The position numbers and the translations under genes are program-made. A DNA stretch of 64,000 bases from Gymnorhina tibicen. Lineage: Eukaryota > Chordata > Aves > Passeriformes > Artamidae. The notes below the pieces were generated by a model. The model had not been told where the DNA came from. It searched no databases and worked only from the letters and a program-made list of their open reading frames with translations. How positions within the stretch are numbered: position 1 is the stretch's first letter; each line of letters begins with the position of its first letter. Location of the stretch: the NCBI GenBank assembly GCA_013399875.1, contig VXAZ01002267.1, positions 2,225,053 to 2,289,052 of the forward strand, written 5' to 3'. Of this stretch, positions 1 to 10,030 are shown in pieces.

Positions 1-1585
1 GTGTTTCTTACATCCAGGCTGTTGTGCTGCTCTGGCTGAGAGCACGATGAGGTGATGGGTTGAGTCAGTTGCTGACTCAGCGAGGAAGCCATACCCTGGG
101 GTGGGGAGGCAGGAGACAGGCAGGAGTGAGGCAGACTGTGGGAACCAACAGGTGAAGGCAGGCAGAGGCTTTGCCTCCCTCAACCTGTGCCCTAAAATTC
201 ATTTTATACATCTGCTTAAATTGATTCTTTTGAGTGCTGCTGACAAACCACAGTATTGAGCCCAAAATGACAGAAAAAAAGCTTTGAAACTTTATAAAAT
301 CACAGCTGAGCAAACTTTATGGGCTGGGAACACATTTAGCACCATATGCTCAGTTGATCCTTGGCATGAGACTAACAACAGTTGAAGGATATTTAAACAC
401 CACCAGTGACAGGACCAGCACCACAGTAGATTTATTTCACTCTACAAAGCTTGAAAGGGACAACACATACTTCCAGGAGATATCTCAAGGAGTTCCAAGG
501 AAGTAAAGTCAGGCTGGACCCTGTAGAAATATTTACTCAACGTTTTCTGGTGAAGCCTGGGAGATGGGCATCGTCACACAGCGTTTTGCAAGCGGTTTGA
601 TTTGCTCACTGCATTTCCTGTCCTCTTCTGGGGAGGCCGGGGAACTCCCCAGCTGGAAGTGTGTAACCTCCAGCTGGACAGACATCTCATGGGAACAGGG
701 GGTTTGGGAAGTGCTGGACCCACTGTATGGTAAAAGGGGTGAACTTTCACCCCTTTGAAGTGACTTCTCTGCTCCTTTCTAAGCCCTTTTTTAGACTGCT
801 AGAAGAGACTGAAATGTAAAATAAACCTCATGGTAACATGCAGTGCACACTTGGGGCAGAAATAGAAACCTTTGAGGGGGAAAAGAAAAAAAACCAAAAA
901 TACCAAAAACCTGAAAATAACCTGATATATTTTCTTCTTCATTTTTCAAATGCATTAATTAATTCATTTCAATGAATTCAAAGCACCAAGAGGAATGTTA
1001 TATCTGCTTTCACAGCAATTATTAAGTATGTTTCCTTGTTAACTTCCCGCACTGCCTCTTCTAAATTAACAACAAATTACGAACAACTACCCTTAAAAAA
1101 CAAACAACAGAGACCAAATATTTTGAGAATGAAACTCTTCAGAAAGGCCCACTGCCCAGGCGAAACGCTCAATCAGTTTTGGATTTTTTTTTCTTACTGA
1201 AAATGTGGGTGGTTTTCAAATACAGGAAAGAAAACACGATGGCTTGTGGTGATATTTTCCACCAGAAAGATGCAGCTTTAAGGTCTTTTGGTTTCCAGAT
1301 ACCTCCACCCACAGGAGTGGCCTCATCTGTTGTAGAAGGCAATGCCTGATTAGTTGTGCGAGTCAAGTTAAATGACAGTAACAATGCACAGCAGTCAATG
1401 TGTGCTTCAGTGGAAGCTCTGTGTCAGCTGGGTAATTATCCTGAGTCCGGGTTATAAATATGGCAGCTGCCTCCCAGACCAGAGCTTTTAAATACGGTAA
1501 AAAGCTGCTGTGGAAAAAAAAAAGAAAAAAAAGTGGGAAGAAGTGGAAAATCTGTTCTCTGTATCCCTGGTGGACAGGATGGAGT

Positions 1586-1670
1586 TGAAGATGTCCCTGC
1601 TCCTTTCAAGGGCTTGATGGCTTTTAAAGATCCTTTCCGATCCAAATCATCCTGTGGTTCTGTGATCCCA
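1586..1670 (+). repeat. CR1 LINE 3'-end fragment
   Basis: A diverged copy of the CR1 3' end: a GATCCTTTCC block, then a CCAAATCATCCTGTGG-type block, ending in a TTCTGTGATCCCA tail. The 3' end points right, towards the next CR1 copy, which lies in the opposite orientation. Confidence 0.75.
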
Positions 1671-1730
1671 TAACAAGTAGTGTCATGCAACTTTTTTTTT
1701 TTTTTTTGTGTATGGGTGTTTATCCGAAGA

Positions 1731-1877
1731 AATCACAGAATCATAGAACGGTTTGGGTTGGAAAGGACATTAAAAATCATCTCATTCCTACCCCTTGCCA
1801 TGAGCAGGGACACCTTCCACTAGACCAGGTTACCCAGAGCCCCATCCAACCTCGTCTTCCGTACTTCCAGGGGTGGG
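1731..1877 (-). repeat. CR1 LINE 3'-end fragment
   Basis: Antisense CR1 tail. It begins with tandem AATCACAGAATCATAGAA octamer repeats, then GGTTTGGGTTGGAAAGGAC, then the GCAGGGACACCTTCCACTAG block. It is truncated at its 5' end near 1877. Confidence 0.9.
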
Positions 1878-3449
1878 ATCTGATCTGTGTGGGTGAAGCA
1901 ATGGAGTCAGGGAGTTGGGGAGAGACCATGGGGCTGCATCCCAGCTTGCACCCAGCCTAAGTGCAGGTGGATATGGTCCTCTAAGCATCAGCTTCCTGTG
2001 CAAATTTTAGCAACAGCATCAGCAACCAGTAGAGCTGAAAACTTAAGCTTGGGATGGGAATACATTGGGTTTTGATTATCTTCAGCTCACCTTCACTTGG
2101 GGTGAAAGAACCTGTTCTGTATGCCCGTGGTATCAACAGCCCGGTGTAATGGACTCTGAGGCAGACAGGGAGGATGGATGTGTAAGTTAATGGGGTGTGA
2201 AAAATAAAAATGCAAAATCATCTGCCTCATGAAATGTCTTTTTCTCTCCTGCCAGTGACAGGAATAGGTATTACAGTCACCTCTAATTCTTCCAGAAGAT
2301 AGGAAAGAACCACTCTTTGAAAGCAATTCATTTCTCCCAATTTCCAAAATCCCAGCAGCCTTTCCCTTTGCCTTGCCTACCTTTATTTTGATGCATACAT
2401 TACATTTTAGAGATCAGCGTCAAGGGGAAAATAATCACAATAATATTCAAAGAACCATCCCAGCCTGTTCAAAGTGAACACTTTGAGGCCCTAAAATTTC
2501 TAAACACCTCATTTGTGTGATTTCAAATAAAACATCTTTCACAGGTCTGGCAGGTGTCCTGTTCTGTACATTGACCTTTTAGGGAAACACTATTTGAAAT
2601 TCTTCACTGGAGCCTTTGGAGCCACAGAAGGTGGCTGAACATGGCCTCATGTTTTCCATGGGTACACCAGAGGGGTAAACAACACCTTTAGGTCTCCTTG
2701 CTACAGCTGTGATCGTGTTGGTTTTTTCATCAGTGAAGCCCACGAGTCTCACAGAACTGCTGTGGCCCTGGAGGATGGGGGGTTTTCCTACTGTCTTCTC
2801 CAGAATCCCTTGCCACCACATTTCTGGGGTTTCCTTTCCTTCTTGTGGCTCCTTTCCCATGTCCCTGGGCCAGTTTCCTGCTCTGGATCCACCTGTCCAT
2901 GACCGCCAGCATCACACCTTGTCTGACAGCACGGGAGGAAACCACAATTCCTGGGGAGCTGAGCAGGTCTCCCAGGGGATATCCTGGGCAAAACTCACTT
3001 TTGACGCTCTGAAAGGAGAGCACCAAACAGGTACCACCTGTCCTTCTTCCACGCAACAACCTGGTCCAATGTTTCAAACACCTATGTCCAAGAGCATAAC
3101 ACAGCGGGAGAGATGAATGAGGAAAGGACTTCTGTGCTGACGTTCCCTCTGCAGCCCTCAGCAACACCCCCCCCCCGCCAACCACGACAACAACGCTCTG
3201 CAGCCTGGAAAAAAATCAGGTTGTCCTATTTCATTATTTTGGGAGAGAGTTTCACTGCAGCCACTGTTACCCTGCCTGCAACGGGGACCCCGTGCCCCAG
3301 CCCTAAGGCAGGGTCCTGTGCGGGACGGACACAATGCTCAGCTCCCAGCAGCTCCAACCCCGGGATCGGGGTGTTTGGGGGCAAACACGAGAGGACAGCC
3401 GGGGGCGGGGAGGGGGACGTGGCGGGGCGCGGAGCGGGGTGGTGCCGAG

Positions 3450-3728
3450 GACGCGGAGAAGGAGGAGGAAGAGGCGGCGAGGGCAGCCCCGGCGGTGGCT
3501 GCGGACGGCCCGGAGTGCGCTGCTTCCCCGCGGGGGCGGCGGGAGCGCTGAGCCGGGCTGGGCTGTGCCGGGCAGAGCTCAGCAGAGCCGGGCGGAACCG
3601 GGAACAAGCCAAGCCAAGCCAAGCTGAACTGAGCCGAACCGGACTGATCCGAGCCGAGCAGAGCTGAGCCGAAAGGGGCTGATCCGAGCCGATCCGAGAC
3701 GAGCCGCGCTGCGCTGCGCGGGCAGCAG
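3450..3728 (+). other. PRKCQ: Probable non-coding exon 1 of PRKCQ (5' UTR)
   Basis: The right boundary is a good donor, GGCAGCAG|GTACCG, with GT at 3729-3730. The left boundary (transcription start) is unknown; 3450 is only a placeholder inside the CpG island. The ATG lies only 8 nt inside the next exon, so at least one upstream 5' UTR exon is required, and this is the best candidate. Much of it consists of an imperfect pentanucleotide array. Confidence 0.5.
3547..3720. repeat. Imperfect GC-rich pentanucleotide array (GAGCC-like)
   Basis: From 3606 to 3720 the sequence can be cut into 23 consecutive 5-nt units without an indel: AAGCC x3, AAGCT, GAACT, GAGCC, GAACC and so on. The upstream part (about 3547-3605) continues with GCCGG/GCTGA-type units after a one-base phase change. 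It ends 8 nt before the exon 1 donor. Confidence 0.8.
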
Positions 3729-3750
3729 GTACCGCCGGCGGAGCGGAGCG

Positions 3751-3796
3751 GGATGCGCGGGGGATGCGCGGGGAATGCGCGGGGGATGCGCGGGCA
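3751..3796. repeat. Short minisatellite (GGGATGCGCGGG units)
   Basis: About four near-identical units of GGGATGCGCGG, with one unit reading GGGAATGCGCGG, stand in tandem just inside intron 1, about 22 bp past the donor. Confidence 0.8.
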
Positions 3797-6700
3797 GGGC
3801 CGGGCAGGGTGTCCCGCTGCAGGGCGATGTGCCGGCGGCGGGTGGGACCCCCGGAGGGAGAACCCGTGCAGCAGCACCGGGAAAGCTGAGGGCACTGCTT
3901 GGTGCTGTCGGCATTTCACTGTCCCTGGCTCCGCTGCAGCCATCGGCTCTGCTGTTACGGGATTTTAAAGGTGACAACTCGACATTTGTCCGGAGAGTTC
4001 TGTTTCATGATTTTATGGGGTTTATTTCCTTAAATAAGAGTCTAAATTGTTTTCGGCTTCTACACCTGATGTCTCTAGCGAGTGTTTGTGGTTTCGCCAT
4101 CACATTTTCCTGCCTTTAAAAAAGTGTTGTTTTCTCCCGTGTACCTTCATACAACAGAGAAAAGGGGAAAGTGAAAAACACAATGAAAACCGACTACAAA
4201 CAGTTTTAGTCAACACAGTGAACAAACTGGGGAAAATGTAGAGGGAAAATACTTTCCCCCGCTGGGCTCAGTGATGTTTTGTAGGTGTTTCTTGGTTACA
4301 GCAGTATGTGATAAGACAGCCAGATAGAAGTGCAGCTTCAGATGCGATGTTGTATCTCAGCCACTGGGTATATCACTTTTGGGTCGAGTTTGTAATGTTC
4401 TGGAAACGAGAACTGCGATAAATTTGAGAGCGGATTTGGGCAGTTAAAGAGGAATGAACGGCCTCCATCCCTCCTCTGCTCCGCGGTGTTCGAGCTGCAT
4501 TTCCTTTCGGAGGAGGGGACTCGAAGCCCCAGCCTGAGTTCCCTGCGTGCACGTTGAACGCGAATGGAGTTAAACTCTTGGGTGTAATCGGATCCTTTCA
4601 AATTGCAACTACAAGGCAAGTAACCAACTTCTCGGCTGTACTTTAATCTCCAGTAGTGTGATAGTTTTCAGACGGGGACAAGTTTTTAAAAGCCTTTTTT
4701 TTTTTTAAATTTCCACCGATGAAAGAACAGTAGCAAAAAAAACGACTTCAGCAGCTGAAAGCCACTCAATTGAGTCATGCTAACAGCAGATTATTTAGCA
4801 GGGTTACTAGGGCAGGAAGAGATAAAGTTTCACCGAACTTTTTATTAAAAAAAAAAAAAGGCGGGGGGAGCAGCAGAACTATTTGCAGTGAAAAGGGCAA
4901 TGTTCGGACTTTTGTATTTTTGAACAGCCAAGTCCTTGAGGCCCTGGACATGTGTTTTTTGCATTTCTTTTTTATCCTTCTTTTTAATTGAAAAAAGGAC
5001 TTCATATCCCTGTTGAGGCTACCAGGCATTGTGAGTTTCTGGGGAATGTACTTTAGGGGTGGAGCTGAGGGACCAGCAAGGAGCACCTGCTCCAAGGAGG
5101 TTCTTGTCCCACCTGCTTGTGGTGGAGCAGGGCTGCATTCGGCGGGAAGTTCAGATGGCCTCCTAGAATTCTGCATTCCTGGAGTTCACCATGGAGCTGC
5201 CATTGCCTGAACTCCTGACATCAGAGTTGAATCTGAATCCCAGTGTTGTTGCCTCTGTCTCTTTTTTGCTGTCTCGGCTGGACATGAGACTTCGGTGTCT
5301 GCCAGCCTTTGCTTGCCAAGGCTCCCTGAGCCCTGCTGGATCCCTCATTCTCCCCATGTGACTCTTTACCCAACCCCTCTGAGGACATGTGGTGAATTAA
5401 GCAAGTGATGCTCAGCCTGTGCAAAGGTCTTGGCCTGGAAATACACCTCTACATGTATTTTGTGATTTGTTTTTTAAAGCCCTATTGAAGATTCAGATCT
5501 CACTCCTGAACCTCCACCCTGCAGCTCAGCTGCCTCCTGTGTTCAGGCTGGTTTTGTACTCTGGCTGCTACACTGGGGAAACTTTTTTCGGTTTTTTTTT
5601 GCACCCCTAGGAGAGCTGTGAGGGTTATTAAAATGCCAGGGTGGAGCTAAACAAGCTTTTTTTTTCTGCCTCAAGTGTGCTTCCTTTCAAAGAAAGTCAC
5701 TGGGTTGATTCTCAGAGCTTCTCACAGAAGCAGCATGTGGCTCAGTATCCCATCAGAGGTGGAGAGCTCAAAGGAAAGAGGGAGAGATGAGGAAGGAGGG
5801 ATAGGATGGAGGGAACAAGAGAAGCAGCTTAACTTTCCCAGCATGCCAAGTTGTTTTTTTTTTCTTGGGATCTTTTCCAGGTTAGTCTCAATTTATCCTC
5901 CCACTTTATTCTGAAGGAAGTGATATGGTGAATATAATTTCTAATGGCAACTTTTTTTGGTTTCTTTTCATATGATCTGAGTTTAATTGCAAAGAGCTCA
6001 GCAGCAGCCTGAGAGGCAGGTGAAGTATAAAGCACCTTCCAGGGCTTTGCCAGGAGGGCTGTTCTGCTCTTGGCTTTTTTAATGCATATGTTTGTGGATC
6101 CAAGTTAAAACACTTGGCTGCAAGTTCTGCTGTTGCTTCCCATTTTGCTGAAGCCAGGATTTGTGTAAACAGAGTGTTCTTCTTTGCCTGAGCTTCAAGA
6201 AAGTGACTCTGAAAATGGAAAAGGAAGAGAAAGTCAGTACAGGAGTTCGAACATCCAAAACCTGAAAGTGTGAAACGATGTAAAGGGTTAATCAGAACCT
6301 TGAGCCTGTGGTCACAGGTACCTGAAGCTTTGCACAGCTCCCTCACAGGGTTGCTCACGTGCCTGTTCTCACACAGAAACGTTCCCGGATCACGTTGGTG
6401 ATTGACACTGGAAGCAGCCTGCAAGCGCTCACGGAGAGTTTGTTTCCATCCTGTGCTGCTGTTCTCTGTTTGCCTCCACGCCTTGCATCCAGCTCCTGGT
6501 TGGGAAGGAAACACTGGCAAAGGCAGCCCAAGTTGCAAACCCTTCTCTGTAGCCAAATGCATGGTGTTTCAATTGTATCATGGCTTGTTTGTGTCAATTT
6601 TGTGATTTATCTGCATCGTTGCTGCTTTGTGTTAATATTGTTTTTTATCGGGCCTGTTGGAGATTTTTCATCTCTCACCACCAGCCAGATCACATCCAGC

Positions 6701-7465
6701 AGCAGAGATAACATTTATTAACTGTGATGGTGAGAGTGGAAGGGACCCAAATTACTTTTCAAATCACACCCAGCTGTCTTAGCAATGGATAATTCCTCTG
6801 GTTTGTATCATTCCTTTCAGTAACACCATTGCTTTGGAGCAGTTTGCTGGGGCAGAATGGTGCCATCCCTTTTGGGGATATTTCTGTTTCCACCTATGTG
6901 TAGGAACATGTGCCGTGTTTGCTCCTTTTGGGCAGAGATGCTGAGTGGAATAAGTGTGCAGTTTTAAAGGATGTACCCAGGGTGAGATTAAAAGAAAATG
7001 GTGCAGCTTTTACAAAACTGTGCCCCATCTCTCTCACAATGGTGCCACGCATAGTGAGGATGCAGGGCTCAATTATCTCTCAAGTGGATTTCTTGATATT
7101 TATCCGAGCCATAAAGACCCATGAGATGTACATGGGATAAGCTCAACATGACATCTTTCTGTTTTGTTTCTTTTTTAAATGGTCTTTTCCACCTCACATT
7201 TGACCCATTTTGGGCTGGATTGCTTCTCAGTAATCAACTGCCTCAATTATTATGGCACTTAATTTGCTTGGCATTCATTGTGGAGCAGTGTATCCTCTTT
7301 TCCTTATCATCCCACTTATCTGCAGGAAATACAAAATAGTCCGAGCAAGTGCACAGGAAATACCAATCCTAAAAGACAAAAAAAATTCCGATTGATAAAC
7401 AGGTGAGGACAGGGAGGTTACGAATCTTGGGGCCATCCATGTATCATATTCAGCCGGATTCTGTT

Positions 7466-7617
7466 AGAATCACAGAATCACAGAATAGTTTGGGTTGGAA
7501 GTGACCTTGAAGATCATCCAGTTCCCCATCCAAGACCCACTGCCATGGGCAGGGACACCTTCCACTAGACCAGGTTGCTCCAAGCCCTGTCTAACCTGGC
7601 CTTGAACATTTCCAGGG
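7466..7617 (-). repeat. CR1 LINE 3'-end fragment
   Basis: Antisense tail AGAATCACAGAATCACAGAA, then the GTTTGGGTTGGAAGTGACC block, the GGGCAGGGACACCTTCCAC block and GGCCTTGAACATTTCCAGGG. It is 5' truncated. Confidence 0.95.
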
Positions 7618-8851
7618 TTTTTTAAATGAGAAATCTGCATTCAGTTACCAAAATATCACCTCCTGACATAGACAGGGCACCCACAGTGATGAAAAAAATC
7701 CATTTTCATCCAGAGTTACCACACCATGGGCAGTTACAGGAAAGTATTTGATGTGATGTCTAGAGGAGAAAGTTGGAACATCTTCCATGATACGTAAAGG
7801 AATCCAAAAATGACATCAAAAAGCTTTTCTACTTATCAGGTTGCAATAATCAGCAAACATGGCAGTGGGAGGACTGTCTGCATAATCACAACTGCCATGA
7901 CAGGAGCTGGGGATGAGAAAGCACATGAATCCATAAAAATAACTTGACCCTGTATACATTCTTATGTACAATGTTTATGAGTGCAAGCAAACATAGCAAA
8001 GCCATGGCACATATGGAAGTAGAAAAGGTGAAAGAAGGAGATGGAAAGGAGGAGGAAGTGTTGCAGCCTTGTGTGTAGCAAGATTCCAGCTCTTCCTGGG
8101 CACACTGGCCTGTTTCCTGGTAATGTTAAAACAGCAGGATCTGAGCTGGAAACATCAGCGTTACAGACTCAGATGGCTTTAGAGGACAAGAGAAATGGAA
8201 GTGTTTTCCTTTCCAAAGCACAGAAAATGGTCAGGGCTTTTAAGTTCTTTCATGGAAGTATTTTGGTCCACAACAAAGATGTTTTGATTCTCAGTGCCGT
8301 TATTATTTCTTGTAGGAATTTAGTTAAAGATGATCCGTGCCTTTCCGTTCAGTTATTTCCTTAGGCTTCCAAGGTGCTAAATTAATTCTTCATGTGGTGC
8401 AGAAAGGTGTTGGCTCCATCCCCAGTGTCCACGGCAATAGTGTTCATGGAAGGTGTGGATCTGTGGATAAGTCTGGTTGGCAGAAAGAATGAGGATATGT
8501 GGGAACATTATCGATGAGTCGTTATGATTGGTTGGCTTTATCAAAACATTTCAGACCCTACAGCAAAACCCATATCACTTTTCTTCAGAAATTATGTGTA
8601 TTTTTTAGATGAAAAAGTCATTCTTTATCAGATATATTTACCAGAATTTTCTATGGCAAAAAAAAAGCTGCTGCCTATGGGTTTTATCATTTAGAAAGGC
8701 AGGAAAATGATGTTTGAAACTGGTTTGGAAGGGTCATCCCAGACAGTGGTAGTAATGTGGGAGAGGGTGTGAGTGTGCCTGCAGAAGTGGATCCCTGAGC
8801 TGTGGAGGTGGGCTAGACCTGAGACCCATCAGGACTGCAATCTGAGGCAGG

Positions 8852-8885
8852 AAAACACCTGAGGAAAAAAACACCTGAGGAAAAA
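8852..8885. repeat. Small tandem duplication
   Basis: The segment AAAACACCTGAGGAAA is immediately repeated as AAAACACCTGAGGAAAAA. It is a two-copy local duplication in intron 1 with no further role visible. Confidence 0.85.
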
Positions 8886-9037
8886 GTGCTGGTAACATCG
8901 AGTTGGGTACAAGATAGGTCTATGCTGAGAAGGGTGTGTGGGGCTGGGGACATCTCTTACAGGCCTCCCTCCTGCAGAAGGGTGAAGGTTTAAGGTACAG
9001 ATTCAGCTGTGTTTATGTCTAACACGTACTGAAAGGC

Positions 9038-9179
9038 TCTGGTGGTGAAGTTATGGCTGATGAAGCAGTGTGGGATCAGCACGATGTCCAGGAGCAACCT
9101 GGTCTAGTGGAAAGTGTCCCTGCCCATGGCAAATGATCTTTAAGAGCCTTTCCAACCCAAACCATCCTATGATTCCATG
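9038..9179 (+). repeat. CR1-tailed repeat with unusual 5' segment
   Basis: The right half is a sense CR1 3' end (GAGCAACCTGGTCTAGTGG, then CCAACCCAAACCATCC, then TATGATTCCATGA). The left 55-60 bp, starting TCTGGTGGTGAAGTTATGG, is not the usual CR1 sequence at this place but recurs at 45641. Confidence 0.75.
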
Positions 9180-9892
9180 AAGTATGAGGCATTTGGAAGA
9201 TCCAGGAAGAGTAGAGCAGACAGCTTAAACCCCAAACAACAGTCTAAGTCAAGCACAGATTCCTCTTCTGTCATCACACTGGGATATTTTATTGCAGAGC
9301 AGCCGCCCACCCAGGCCAGGAAGTGCAATTCCTGCTTCAAATATCACTGCATCTCATGTTTCTGGGAAAGCAAATAAACCCAGTCCATCCCAATAAGCAG
9401 AAGGGCCGTCACACCACTGTAAATGCACCCATTTGCTGAGAGTGTGGGTTTGGTGTAGCTCATCTCAGGGATGCAGGGATTGAGCATGAAAGAGGATTCT
9501 CAAAGCAGGCTGGTTGTAGGGCTTTGGCTGAGTTGTTTTGTGAAGTTATTCTGGGGTTTTTTGTGAGTAAAGAACCCTTCTGACAAATGTACTTCTAGCT
9601 TTGGACTGAGAGCAAGGTATTTCTTGGGTTTAGTAGGGGAATATTTTATCTCTGTCTGTCCTCATTGATGCAGTAACTCATCAGTTTGTGCCCAATTCTT
9701 TCCTTGGGATCAAACACACAACAGCAGTTGCCTCATTTGGGCTAAATGCCTCTGTTTGAGAGGCCAGATTTAACCTGTAATCTATATAAACTGTCCAGAT
9801 ATGTGGCCTTAATTTTATTTTTTAAACAACAAAAAAAAAAATCCCCAAAAAGTAAAAGAGAGAGAATTGCTGGAGGGTGGCAGCAGGATTGT

Positions 9893-10030
9893 CATAGAAT
9901 CACTGAATCACAGAATGGTTTGGGTTGGAAGGCTCCTTAAAGACTGTTCCAACCCCCCTGCCATGGTCAGGGACAGCTTCCACCAGACCAGGCTGCTCAG
10001 ATCCTGGCCTTGAACCCTTCCAGGGATGGG
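9893..10030 (-). repeat. CR1 LINE 3'-end fragment
   Basis: Antisense CR1 tail: CATAGAATCACTGAATCACA, GGTTTGGGTTGGAAGG, CCCCTGCCATGGTCAGGGAC and CCTTCCAGGGATGGGG. 5' truncated. Confidence 0.95.

Larger units (their letters stand above)
1..3290. other. Upstream non-coding region
   Basis: I see no supportable gene here. Open frames are short, lack recognisable domains and have no coherent splice structure. The stretch holds two CR1 fragments arranged tail to tail (about 1586-1877), an A-rich run near 1513-1531, a T-run near 1691-1707 and a C-run just before the CpG island (about 3168-3177). It is probably the 5' intergenic flank of PRKCQ. Confidence 0.6.
3290..3960 (+). promoter_or_regulatory. 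PRKCQ: CpG-island promoter of PRKCQ
   Basis: This is the only strongly GC- and CpG-rich block in the window. It contains GC-box-like sites such as GGGGGCGGGG at about 3401-3410 and GGCGGGGCGC just after 3420. I see no obvious TATA box. It sits upstream of a consensus splice donor at 3729 and is the natural promoter for the + strand gene whose ATG lies 17 kb downstream. The transcription start cannot be fixed from sequence alone. Several overlapping open frames on both strands here result from high GC content and pentamer periodicity, not from coding. Confidence 0.75.

Noticed and set aside
2730..3185. 151-residue open frame on the - strand upstream of the promoter
   Set aside because: It overlaps a similar-sized frame on the other strand, has no recognisable motif and includes a C-run. 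A divergent non-coding transcript from the CpG island is possible but nothing in the sequence shows it.
3113..3667. 184-residue open frame on the + strand over the CpG island, and overlapping frames on both strands (3334-3627 +, 3338-3943 -, 3579-3977 -)
   Set aside because: The sequences are low-complexity Arg/Ala/Ser/Gly/Pro strings made by the pentanucleotide array and high GC. All frames stay open for the same reason, no domain is recognisable, and the region fits a non-coding first exon.
5906..6562. 218-residue open frame on the - strand in intron 1
   Set aside because: It is long for chance, but the protein shows no recognisable domain, the base composition is like the surrounding intron, and no promoter or splice structure supports it.
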